DNA from: JAIVGV01 sp035295985
GTDB lineage: Bacteria; Acidobacteriota; Blastocatellia; Pyrinomonadales; Pyrinomonadaceae
DNA: 5,632 nucleotides
Reading direction: 5' to 3'
NCBI GenBank assembly: GCA_035295985.1
Contig: DATHBT010000363.1
Location: forward strand, 1-5,632
This document shows, one piece after another, positions 1 through 5,541 of this stretch. The number at the start of each line of letters is the position of its first letter. Position 1 is the first letter of the stretch. A program made the translations under genes and the position numbers. Under the pieces are notes generated by a model. That model made no database searches. It was not told the origin of the DNA and was given only the letters and a program-made list of their open reading frames with translations.

Positions 1-899
1 AGGAAGCGCGCGGCGCGCGGCTCGACAGTGTAGCGGCACGAGTCCGTTTCCAAGACTTCGCCGTCTGTGTTGACTTTAATGCGGCGGTCGAAGCGCAACT
101 CGACCGAGCGCGCGCGGAAGTAGTGGACGCGGTCGTCTGTGACGTGGCCGCCCTCGCTCACGCGCGCGAGCAGGCCGAGAAATTCGAGCGTCGGCATCGC
201 CTCGACGAGGCACACGTCCAGCAGCCCGTCGTCGATGACGGCGCGGGGCGCGATCAGCCGCCCGCCGCCGACCAGGCGCGAGTTGCAGACGGCGAACAGC
301 TCAAGTCCCAACTCGTCCGGCCCCGCGTCCGGCCCCGCCCCGCCCTCGACCGTGATTGACGCTTTGACCGGCTCGTACTCGAACAGCACCTGCGCGCCGC
401 CGACGAGGTAGGCGAGCTTGCCGGCGATGGTCTTCAACTGCGGGTTGACTGCGTCCGACACCTCTGCGATGAAGCCGCCGGCGGAGACGTTGACGAAGCG
501 CCGCCCGTTCAGCGCCCCAACGTCGGCCTCGACCGTGCGGCCCGCGAGCAGAATCTGGATCGACTCCTCAACGTCTTCCGGCAGCCCCAAGGCGGCGGCG
601 AAGTCGTTGCCCGTGCCGAGTGGGATGACGCCGAACGTGATCCGACGGAGCGCGCCCTCGACTTGCGCGACGCCGTTGACGGCCTCGTTCAGCGTGCCGT
701 CGCCGCCCGCGACGAAGATGTGGCCGTAGTCGCCGTCGCGCGCGGCCGACTCTGCGGCGTCGGCCGCGTCGCACGGCCCCGTCGTCATCACGATGTCCAT
801 CTCGCCGACCGCCGCGCGCAGACGCTCGTTGATCGTCTGCAAGTAGTCGGGCCCGGAGTCGGTGCCCGAGACGGGGTTGACGATGAGTCGGGATTTCAT
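1..899 (-). CDS. YegS/DgkB-type lipid kinase (diacylglycerol kinase family), C-terminus cut by window edge
   Basis: This frame stays open from an ATG at 899 to the left edge, giving about 300 residues with no stop; family members are usually about 290-310 long, so only the extreme C-terminus is missing. The protein begins MKSRLIVNPVSG, the usual family opening. The nucleotide-binding/catalytic motif GGDGTLNE is at residues 65-72 and PLGTGNDFA at 93-101. The C-terminal domain has GGGRLIAPRAVIDDGLLDV at about 211-229 and DGE at 279-281, matching the family's conserved acidic residues. Known members phosphorylate diacylglycerol or related lipids with ATP at the membrane, recycling lipid or making phosphatidic acid; the substrate here cannot be read from sequence. 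No clear Shine-Dalgarno precedes the ATG. Repeat copy A lies directly upstream, so its promoter is either inside that repeat or shared with the hydrolase gene behind it. Family assignment is firm; substrate is unknown. Confidence 0.92.
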   Translation of the reverse strand, partial: MKSRLIVNPVSGTDSGPDYLQTINERLRAAVGEMDIVMTTGPCDAADAAESAARDGDYGHIFVAGGDGTLNEAVNGVAQVEGALRRITFGVIPLGTGNDFAAALGLPEDVEESIQILLAGRTVEADVGALNGRRFVNVSAGGFIAEVSDAVNPQLKTIAGKLAYLVGGAQVLFEYEPVKASITVEGGAGPDAGPDELGLELFAVCNSRLVGGGRLIAPRAVIDDGLLDVCLVEAMPTLEFLGLLARVSEGGHVTDDRVHYFRARSVELRFDRRIKVNTDGEVLETDSCRYTVEPRAARF

Positions 900-908
900 T
901 CAAGAGCC

Positions 909-1022
909 GTTAGCGGTTAGCTATTAGCAGTTAGCTTTTTGTGCTGTTCAAAGTCGCCGTTGGCCGTCCCGCGCTCAATTGTCTTGAAAGTCAAAAGCTG
1001 ACAGCTAACAGCTAACAGCTAT
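909..1022. repeat. Heptamer inverted repeat, copy A
   Basis: The left arm (909-941) is four 7-bp units, GTTAGCG, GTTAGCT, ATTAGCA and GTTAGCT, followed by a T-run and G. The right arm (992-1022) is its imperfect reverse complement; read on the minus strand it has AGCTGTT units ending in AGCTTTTG. The arms differ by a few substitutions and one T, and enclose about 50 bp (942-991) of unrelated sequence. The transcript of either strand could fold into a long hairpin. The element fills the gap between the hydrolase and lipid kinase genes, both on the minus strand, and the right arm contains the hydrolase stop codon. It shares arm sequence with copy B at 2688-2811. It may end or process the hydrolase transcript; that is inference. 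Confidence 0.9.
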
Positions 1023-1778
1023 TCTCAGCCCGTCGCGCGCTTCGATGGTTTCGCCGTCCCATAATTCGCGGGCCTCCGTTTCGAGGTCGTGGCCGTCCCA
1101 TTCGGGGTAGAGGTGGGAGAGCATGACGCGGCCGGGGCGCGCGCGGGAGGCCAGGCGCATCGCCTCGGACAGGACGAGGTGCGTCTCGACCGGCTTCTCG
1201 GCGCGGAAGGAGCACTCCATCAGGAAGAGCGAAACATTCGCGGCGAAGTCGGCCAGCCCCGCAACGTAGCCGGTGTCCGAGGTGTAAACGAGCGACGAGT
1301 TGTCCGAAGTGTCCGTGATCTTAACTGCCAGACTTTCGTCCGTGTGCGGCGTGGGAAAAGTCTCCGCGCGCACGCCGGGCAGGATGTCGAAGGAATCTCC
1401 GGGCGAGACGTCTTTCGTCTCGACGGGGAAGGGCTGCTTGAGGAGTCCGTAGTCGTCGGCGGCGTCGAAGGCGCGCAGCAGCTCGCCGAGTCCCGCGGGG
1501 CCGTAGATGGTGAGCGGCTTCTTGCGCTCCTGCGTCTGCGGCGCGTACTTCGTGCCGAAGAGGAAGGGCGCGAGGCCGCCGACGTGGTCGAGGTGGAAGT
1601 GGCTGATCCAGACGGCGTCGAGCGCGGCCCAGTCGAAGCCCTCCTGCGCCGCGCGGTGGGCGGCCGGCGCGGAGCAGTCGAGCAGGAGCGTCCCGCCCGC
1701 CGTCTCAAGCCAGTGGGACGAGGATGCGCGGCGCGGGTGCGGGACGGACGTTCCCGAGCCGAGGACTGTGAGCCGCAT
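1005..1778 (-). CDS. RNase Z-like metallo-beta-lactamase-fold hydrolase
   Basis: This is a 257-residue cytoplasmic metal-dependent hydrolase without signal peptide. The N-terminus MRLTVLGSGTSVP is the typical first strand of the RNase Z/ElaC/PhnP branch. The metal-binding motif is HFHLDH (H60, H62, D64, H65); further likely ligands are H145 (PTPHT), D168 (TSDTG) and H222 (LSHLYPEWD). ETHLVLSEA around H200 resembles the active-site region of RNase Z relatives. I see no clear exosite arm of the kind used by true RNase Z to grip tRNA, so a tRNA 3'-processing role is not safe; a small phosphodiester or other ester substrate is equally possible. The ORF could start at TTG 1820, but ATG 1778 is preferred: homology begins there and a GGAGG lies upstream at 1794-1798. 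Residues 253-257 (IAVSC) and the TAG stop are encoded by repeat copy A. The gene is divergent from bshB1. Confidence 0.88.
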   Translation of the reverse strand: MRLTVLGSGTSVPHPRRASSSHWLETAGGTLLLDCSAPAAHRAAQEGFDWAALDAVWISHFHLDHVGGLAPFLFGTKYAPQTQERKKPLTIYGPAGLGELLRAFDAADDYGLLKQPFPVETKDVSPGDSFDILPGVRAETFPTPHTDESLAVKITDTSDNSSLVYTSDTGYVAGLADFAANVSLFLMECSFRAEKPVETHLVLSEAMRLASRARPGRVMLSHLYPEWDGHDLETEARELWDGETIEARDGLRIAVSC

Positions 1779-1793
1779 TCTTTTTTTGGAAAA

Positions 1794-1798
1794 CCTCC
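1794..1798 (-). promoter_or_regulatory. Shine-Dalgarno GGAGG for the metallo-hydrolase
   Basis: On the minus strand GGAGG stands 15 bases before ATG 1778, with an A-rich stretch between. The spacing is longer than ideal, but it is the only good ribosome site nearby and lies downstream of the alternative TTG at 1820, which favours the ATG start. Confidence 0.5.
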
Positions 1799-1810
1799 GG
1801 GCCGACTCGC

Positions 1811-1840
1811 AGGCTAGCAAGCGCGCGCCCGCCGCGTCAA
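1811..1840 (-). promoter_or_regulatory. Candidate sigma70-type promoter for the metallo-hydrolase
   Basis: On the minus strand a -35 TTGACG (1840-1835) is followed after 18 bases by TAGCCT (1816-1811), preceded by TGC as in an extended -10. The -10 box keeps the key second A and last T but is otherwise weak. Transcription would start near 1804, leaving a leader of about 26 bases that holds the GGAGG. Position and spacing are good; the -10 match is modest. Confidence 0.4.
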
Positions 1841-1847
1841 CGATTAT

Positions 1848-1870
1848 CCCGGCGGGCCGCAGCCGCCGGG
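1848..1870. promoter_or_regulatory. Palindrome between divergent promoters (possible operator)
   Basis: CCCGGCGG (1848-1855) and its exact reverse complement CCGCCGGG (1863-1870) flank the 7-base spacer GCCGCAG. The palindrome lies between the two candidate -35 boxes, 7 bases from the minus-strand one (ending 1840) and 9 bases from the plus-strand one (starting 1880). It could bind a dimeric regulator acting on both genes. In such GC-rich DNA an 8-bp match may also arise by chance, and no known operator consensus was recognised. Confidence 0.35.
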
Positions 1871-1879
1871 GCGGTTAGC

Positions 1880-1908
1880 TTGACCCGCGCGCGCGCGATC
1901 AGTTAAAG
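1880..1908 (+). promoter_or_regulatory. Candidate sigma70-type promoter for bshB1
   Basis: TTGACC (1880-1885) is a good -35 box. After 17 bases comes TTAAAG (1903-1908), or after 18 bases TAAAGG (1904-1909); both are weak -10 matches. This is the only AT-rich patch in the area and would put the start site near 1915, about 24 bases before the bshB1 ATG. Confidence 0.35.
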
Positions 1909-1938
1909 GTTTGCGGCGGGGATGTTCATCCGAAAGTT

Positions 1939-2685
1939 ATGAGCGCAGAGAACACTCAGGTGGACGTGTTGGCCGTCTTCTCGCACCCGGACGACGCGGA
2001 GCTGACGGCGGCCGGGACGCTTTTGAAGCTCAAGTCGCTCGGCTACCGCACGGGCGTCCTCGACATGACGCGCGGCGAGATGGGCACGCGCGGCACGCCC
2101 GAAGGCCGCGCCGAAGAGGCCCGCGAGGCCGCGCGGGTGATGGGCCTCGACGCGCGACTCAACCTGGGGCAGCCCGACGGGCACGTGCTGGTGACGGACG
2201 ACGCGCGCCGCGCGCTCGTGCGCGTCCTGCGCCGCGTGCGCCCGCGCGTGCTCTTCACGTCGCACTGGGACGACCCGCACCCGGATCACGCGGCGACGTG
2301 CCGGCTGGTGCGCGAGTCGGCGCGGCTCGCGAGCATGAGGCGTTACGACGAGGAAGCGGGGCTGGCGCAAATCCCGATGCCGATGATCGCGCACTCGGTC
2401 TATTCGCGGCTCGTCGCCCCGTCGTTCGTCGTGGACGTGTCGGATTTTCTTGAAGAGAAGATGCGCGCCATCCGCGCGCACGCCTCGCAGTTCTACCGCG
2501 AGGGCGTGGGCGAGCCCGAGACGCGCATCAGCGACAAGGATTTCCTCGCCCAGATCGAGTACCGGATGCGCTACTACGGCTCGCTCATCGGCACGGCCGC
2601 GGGCGAAGCCTTCTACGTCCGCGAGGCCCTCAACGTCGAAGACCCGGTCGCCCTGCTGACGCGGCCGATGAATATTTACTCGTGA
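1939..2685 (+). CDS. bshB1: Bacillithiol biosynthesis deacetylase BshB1 (PIG-L/LmbE family)
   Basis: This 248-residue zinc enzyme probably removes the acetyl group from N-acetylglucosaminyl-malate to give glucosaminyl-malate, the second step of bacillithiol synthesis, in the cytoplasm. The first metal motif is SHPDDAE, with H16 and D19 as likely zinc ligands and D18 as general base. The second is HWDDPHPDH at 109-117, with H117 as third ligand and H114 as the likely partner in catalysis. The stretch RGEMGTRGTPEGRAEEA (45-61) and NLGQPDG (75-81) are characteristic of the BshB1 subgroup, as is RYYGSLIG...EAF near the C-terminus. Length fits the family. The start is ATG 1939; ribosome-site support is weak (GGGGA about 16 bases upstream). 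BshA and BshC are not in the window. A related GlcNAc-conjugate deacetylase is the main alternative. Confidence 0.85.
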   Translation: MSAENTQVDVLAVFSHPDDAELTAAGTLLKLKSLGYRTGVLDMTRGEMGTRGTPEGRAEEAREAARVMGLDARLNLGQPDGHVLVTDDARRALVRVLRRVRPRVLFTSHWDDPHPDHAATCRLVRESARLASMRRYDEEAGLAQIPMPMIAHSVYSRLVAPSFVVDVSDFLEEKMRAIRAHASQFYREGVGEPETRISDKDFLAQIEYRMRYYGSLIGTAAGEAFYVREALNVEDPVALLTRPMNIYS

Positions 2686-2687
2686 AG

Positions 2688-2811
2688 AGAAGCTGTTAGC
2701 TGTTAGCTGTTAGCTATTAGCCAGAAGAGAACAGACCGCGGCTCTCGGCTTTCGCCCTGTCTCCGGCTCTTGGTTCTGCTAACAGCTAACAGCTAATAGC
2801 TAACAGCTTCT
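2688..2811. repeat. Heptamer inverted repeat, copy B
   Basis: Two 34-bp arms, 2688-2721 and 2778-2811, are reverse complements with two mismatches. Each begins AGAAGCTGTTAGCT at its outer end and runs on in GTTAGCT/ATTAGCT units with a strict 7-bp period. The 56-bp core (2722-2777) is not related to the core of copy A, although its outer edges also pair loosely (AGAA/AGAG stretches). The element begins two bases after the bshB1 stop codon and nearly fills the gap to the HXXEE gene. It could form a long hairpin at the 3' end of the bshB1 transcript. Confidence 0.93.
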
Positions 2812-2830
2812 TCCCTCGGCTCACGTTTTC

Positions 2831-3298
2831 ATGCGTCGCCCCGTTGAGAAGTGGGTTCGTTGGGGGTGGCTGTTCCCGGCCACTTACGGCGTCCACATCG
2901 TCGAGGAGTGGCGGGGCGGCGAGGGGTTTCCGGCGTGGTTCTCGCGCGTGATGGGCGCGAGGTTAACGGCCGAGCAGTTCCTCGCGCTGAACGCATACGC
3001 GCTGGCGGGGATGACGCTCGGCGTCGTGCTCACGCTGCTGTTCAGGCAGATGCGCTGGCTGCTCGTGGGCTTCGGCGCGGCGGTGCTGATTAACGGCCTC
3101 GCCCACATCGGGGCCAGCGCCTTGACGCGCTCCTACTCGCCGGGCGTGGTATCGGGCGCGCTGCTCTGGCTGCCGCTCGGCGCGTGGATGCTCGCGGCCG
3201 GGCGGAAGGATTTATCCCGCAGGGATTTCAGCGTCGGAGTTGTTGTCGGAATCGCGATGCACGTAGTCGTGACCATGCTGGCGTACTTCGGCTCATAG
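2831..3298 (+). CDS. HXXEE-family small integral membrane protein
   Basis: This 155-residue protein carries HIVEE at residues 22-26, the HxxEE signature that names a family of membrane proteins of unknown function. Other polar residues typical of the family lie within hydrophobic stretches: N88 and H92 (INGLAHIGAS), then YSPG at 102-105. Hydrophobic segments are at about 12-24, 51-71, 76-98, 105-123 and 135-153, so four or five membrane passes are likely. Histidines and glutamates inside the membrane hint at metal binding or an intramembrane enzyme, but no activity is established that I know of. The ATG at 2831 has no visible Shine-Dalgarno; the 20 bases before it are pyrimidine-rich and follow repeat copy B. 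Translation may be leaderless or coupled to an unusual leader. It is convergent with the large gene to its right. Confidence 0.8.
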   Translation: MRRPVEKWVRWGWLFPATYGVHIVEEWRGGEGFPAWFSRVMGARLTAEQFLALNAYALAGMTLGVVLTLLFRQMRWLLVGFGAAVLINGLAHIGASALTRSYSPGVVSGALLWLPLGAWMLAAGRKDLSRRDFSVGVVVGIAMHVVVTMLAYFGS

Positions 3299-3328
3299 CC
3301 GCAGGAAAAGAAGCAGCGCGCGGAACGA

Positions 3329-3466
3329 CTGTAGGGGCGGGGCGAGTCCGCTGCCCGCAGCGGCCGACGGGCCGCTCAAACGTAAAGCCGTCATTCCGTG
3401 TCGAATGACGGCTTTCCCACTTCGCGCTGTCGCGCGGCGGGCCGCGGACTCGCCCCGCCCCTACAG
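3329..3466. repeat. Perfect 23-bp inverted repeat (GTAGGGGCGGGGC type) with nested hairpins
   Basis: The arms 3329-3351 and 3444-3466 are exact reverse complements; each reads CTGTAGGGGCGGGGC and on to GAGTCCGC going inward. Pairing extends by one more base and, after a gap, by CAGCGC/GCGCTG (3314-3319 and 3475-3480). The 92-bp interior contains a 7-bp GC hairpin (3359-3376, loop GACG) and the central 13-bp hairpin annotated separately. The element fills the 189-bp gap between the convergent HXXEE gene and the large exported-protein gene. It looks like a dispersed intergenic element without coding capacity. Confidence 0.92.
3384..3415. terminator. Likely bidirectional terminator hairpin between convergent genes
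   Basis: A perfect 13-bp stem, AAAGCCGTCATTC (3384-3396) with GAATGACGGCTTT (3403-3415), encloses the 6-base loop CGTGTC. It sits at the centre of the larger inverted repeat, 86 bases past the HXXEE stop and 73 bases past the stop of the minus-strand gene. Each strand ends the stem with only three Ts, so the U-tract is short; termination efficiency is uncertain, but position between convergent genes supports the call. Confidence 0.6.
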
Positions 3467-3487
3467 TTCTGGCTGCGCTGATTTAAT

Positions 3488-5410
3488 CTAAGACGACGGG
3501 CGCGGCTTGGCAGGCTCTTTGAGCACGGCCGCCGCGACCGCGAGCGTGGCGGACGCGCGCGGGCCTTCGCCGGTGAAGCTCTTGGCGAAATCGACGGCGC
3601 GGTTCATGTCGTCGCGCGCGAGGGCCGAGAAGATCGGTTGCAGGTTGAAGGCGTCCACGTTGCCGCTGCGGATCGAGGCGCGCTCGCGCGTCTGGAACTT
3701 GATGACGATGCGGCCGTCCTCGCCCGTGTAGGCGGGGGCGGCGTTGACCGCCTTGACGAGGTCGGGCATGTGCGACCAGACGCGGCCCGCGTCCAGCTCG
3801 AAGAGCGGGGTCAGGACGGCGAGCATGGCGCGCGGGCGGTCGGCGTCCTCGGCGTCTATGCGCCGCGCCTCCTCGGCCGCTTCGTCCAGGATTTCGACGG
3901 CCCGGCCGCGGTCGTCCTTGGCGAGCAGCTTGGCGGCTTCCGTGTAGGCCCAGACGCGCTGGACGTGCGTGAGCGCGCCGTCGCGCGCGAGCTTAAATGC
4001 CGCCTCCGCGTCCTTCTGCGTGAGCGCGCGGCTGACGGCGTCGTAGTCGATGAAGGAGAGCAGTTGCGCGCGCGCGTCGCGGTCTTCGACGCGCTCGGCG
4101 AACTCGCGCGCCCGCGCGTCGCCGCGGGCGAGTGCGGCGAAGGCCGCGTCCTGGAGGGCGCGGTCGCGCTCGGCGGGCGTCGAGGCGCGGGAGAGTTTGT
4201 CGAGCGCGGCCTGCACGTCGTCGCGTCGCGGCTGGTCGTCGCGCACAAGGCCCTCCGTCAGCAGGTGCTCGTTCTCGTTGCGCTGGCGCGGCGGCACGTC
4301 GGGCGTGAGCGCGGCCATCTGCGCGCGCAGCGGCGCGACGGCCGCGGGCGCGTGCCGCTCGAAGAGCGGCAGCAGGCGGCCGATCATGAAGTAGGTGCCG
4401 ACGCGGCCGGACGTCGTGCGATCCTGATCGGCGGGCGGGAGGGGCCGCATCAGGATGGACGCGGCCATCTGGAAGAAGGCGCGGCGCAACTCTTCGGGCA
4501 CGTTTTCGGGGAGCGGCTTCGTGCCGGCCGACTCCATGCTGTAGGAGCCGCCGCGGTCGATGGTGATTATGAACTGCGGCGAGAAGAGGTAGGACGAGAG
4601 CGCCGAGACGGTGTTGGCGTCGGACACGGGGTCGGAGGCGGCGCGCGCGACGAGCGCGGCGTAAATTTTGTCGGCCTCGGCCGGGTTCTTGCCGCGCAAA
4701 TCCGTCAGGAAGCGGATCGCGCCGCGCGAGACGCGTTGGAGAGCCGGCGTGGCGAACTGCAACGCGCGCTCGACGTCGCCGCCTTCGAGCAGTTGGCGCG
4801 CGAGCGAGAGCCGCTGTGCGTGCGAGTTCTCGTCGCCCATCAACTCGTTCTCCGGCGTGTCGGCTCGCGGCGCGTCGCCGGCCTTCGGCAAGGACGCGTC
4901 GGCCAACTGCTGCTTGCGCGCCTCTTCGAGCTTAGCGAGAAACTCTTCGCCCAACGCGCGCTCGCGGCGGGAGGCGAGGCGCAGGACTTCCGAACGCAGG
5001 TTCGGCGGGTTCATCCAGACGGCGGGGCCGCCCTGCTCGCGCTGGCGGCGGCGCTCCTCCTCGCCGCGGCGCTGCGCCTCGCGGTCGGCCGCGTCGGCCG
5101 CGTCCCACGCGCGGCGGAAGAGCGAGCGGGCGCGCTCCTGATCGGTCTCCCAGAGCGCGTCGGCCGCGCGCGCCTGGACGCGCGCGCGCAGCGTCTCGTC
5201 GCGGAAAGAGCGGGCCTCGTCGGCGAGCGACGTGATCAGGCTGATGGCCGTCGTGCGCCGAATCTCGGCGAGCGGGTCGGCCTCGGCCTTCGGCTGGCGG
5301 GGACGGGCTTTAGGAGTCTGCGCGCCGCCCGCGGGGGACTGTGCGAGAGACAGGGCTGGGGCGAGCAGCGCGGACAGCGAGAGCGCGGCGACGAGCGAGG
5401 TTCGTTTCAT
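3488..5410 (-). CDS. Exported alpha-helical repeat protein of unknown function
   Basis: This is a 640-residue protein. A signal peptide is clear: MKRTSLVAAL, then a hydrophobic core to about residue 21, and a likely cleavage after SLA (residue 23). A Pro/Ala/Lys-rich linker follows (about 24-45). The rest is strongly helical, with recurring helix pairs of the form ALWETDQERARSLFRRAWDAA (83-103; quoted in parts: ALWETD, then RARSLFRRA), AKLLAKDDRGRAVEILDEAA (493-512) and ALARDDMNRAVDFAKSF (596-612), suggesting a TPR/HEAT-like solenoid. A very charged stretch, REAQRRGEEERRRQREQ, is at 110-126. No catalytic motif, lipobox (no Cys near the cleavage site) or later membrane segment was seen, so it is probably periplasmic or secreted. 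An ATG at 5419 is possible, but 5410 has properly spaced AAGG. The partial gene upstream appears to be a paralog in the same orientation. I do not recognise a function. Confidence 0.87.
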   Translation of the reverse strand: MKRTSLVAALSLSALLAPALSLAQSPAGGAQTPKARPRQPKAEADPLAEIRRTTAISLITSLADEARSFRDETLRARVQARAADALWETDQERARSLFRRAWDAADAADREAQRRGEEERRRQREQGGPAVWMNPPNLRSEVLRLASRRERALGEEFLAKLEEARKQQLADASLPKAGDAPRADTPENELMGDENSHAQRLSLARQLLEGGDVERALQFATPALQRVSRGAIRFLTDLRGKNPAEADKIYAALVARAASDPVSDANTVSALSSYLFSPQFIITIDRGGSYSMESAGTKPLPENVPEELRRAFFQMAASILMRPLPPADQDRTTSGRVGTYFMIGRLLPLFERHAPAAVAPLRAQMAALTPDVPPRQRNENEHLLTEGLVRDDQPRRDDVQAALDKLSRASTPAERDRALQDAAFAALARGDARAREFAERVEDRDARAQLLSFIDYDAVSRALTQKDAEAAFKLARDGALTHVQRVWAYTEAAKLLAKDDRGRAVEILDEAAEEARRIDAEDADRPRAMLAVLTPLFELDAGRVWSHMPDLVKAVNAAPAYTGEDGRIVIKFQTRERASIRSGNVDAFNLQPIFSALARDDMNRAVDFAKSFTGEGPRASATLAVAAAVLKEPAKPRPSS

Positions 5411-5419
5411 ACTTTCCAT

Positions 5420-5423
5420 CCTT
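5420..5423 (-). promoter_or_regulatory. Shine-Dalgarno AAGG deciding the start of the exported protein
   Basis: On the minus strand AAGG lies nine bases before ATG 5410 but directly abuts the in-frame ATG at 5419, leaving that one no spacing. This favours the shorter start, which also gives a standard signal peptide beginning MKRTS. Confidence 0.5.
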
Positions 5424-5447
5424 CGCGGTTGAGAGTCCGCGTGCTGA

Positions 5448-5526
5448 CTTCGCGCCTTTGCGCCTTTGCGTGAGACTTCTTCTTTAAGAGGAAGAAAATC
5501 TCACGCAAAGGCGCAAAGGCGCGAAG
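5448..5526. repeat. Perfect 28-bp inverted repeat with 8-bp units (CGCCTTTG type)
   Basis: The arms 5448-5475 and 5499-5526 are exact reverse complements. Each starts CTTCGCG at its outer end, contains two tandem copies of CGCCTTTG (5453-5460 and 5461-5468 in the left arm) and ends CGTGAGA. The 23-base centre is CTTCTTC/GAAGAA-rich and itself nearly pairs, so the RNA would be an almost continuous hairpin. It lies between the stop of the upstream paralog (5542) and the start of the exported-protein gene (5410), in what would be the mRNA leader if the two are co-transcribed. It may act as terminator or stability element; it has no long U-tract in the usual place. Confidence 0.93.
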
Positions 5527-5541
5527 GCTTTGGGGCGCGCC

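Noticed and set aside
568..903. An open frame on the minus strand starting at 903
   Set aside because: It overlaps the lipid kinase in another frame and yields an Arg-rich product without motifs; the kinase frame contains GGDGT and other conserved motifs.
909..1022. The direct heptamer arrays considered as a CRISPR array
   Set aside because: Units are 7 bp with no spacers, and the overall structure is two inverted arms; no cas genes are present.
1089..1817. A 242-codon plus-strand frame opposite the metallo-hydrolase
   Set aside because: It is a low-complexity antisense shadow; the minus strand carries the HxHxDH motif and the other metal ligands.
1871..1880. GCGGTTAGCT, identical to part of the heptamer arm of copy A, inside the divergent promoter region
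   Set aside because: Only one unit is present and there is no inverted partner nearby; a 10-base match is too short to call a repeat remnant.
1903..2481. A 192-codon minus-strand frame opposite bshB1
   Set aside because: It is Arg/His-rich with no domain, and the plus strand encodes an intact deacetylase with both metal motifs.
3638..5473. A 611-codon open frame on the plus strand opposite the exported-protein gene
   Set aside because: It is antisense to a gene with a clear signal peptide, ribosome site and paralog. Its product is extremely rich in Arg, Gly, Ala and Val with no recognisable domain, as expected of a mirror frame in GC-rich DNA.
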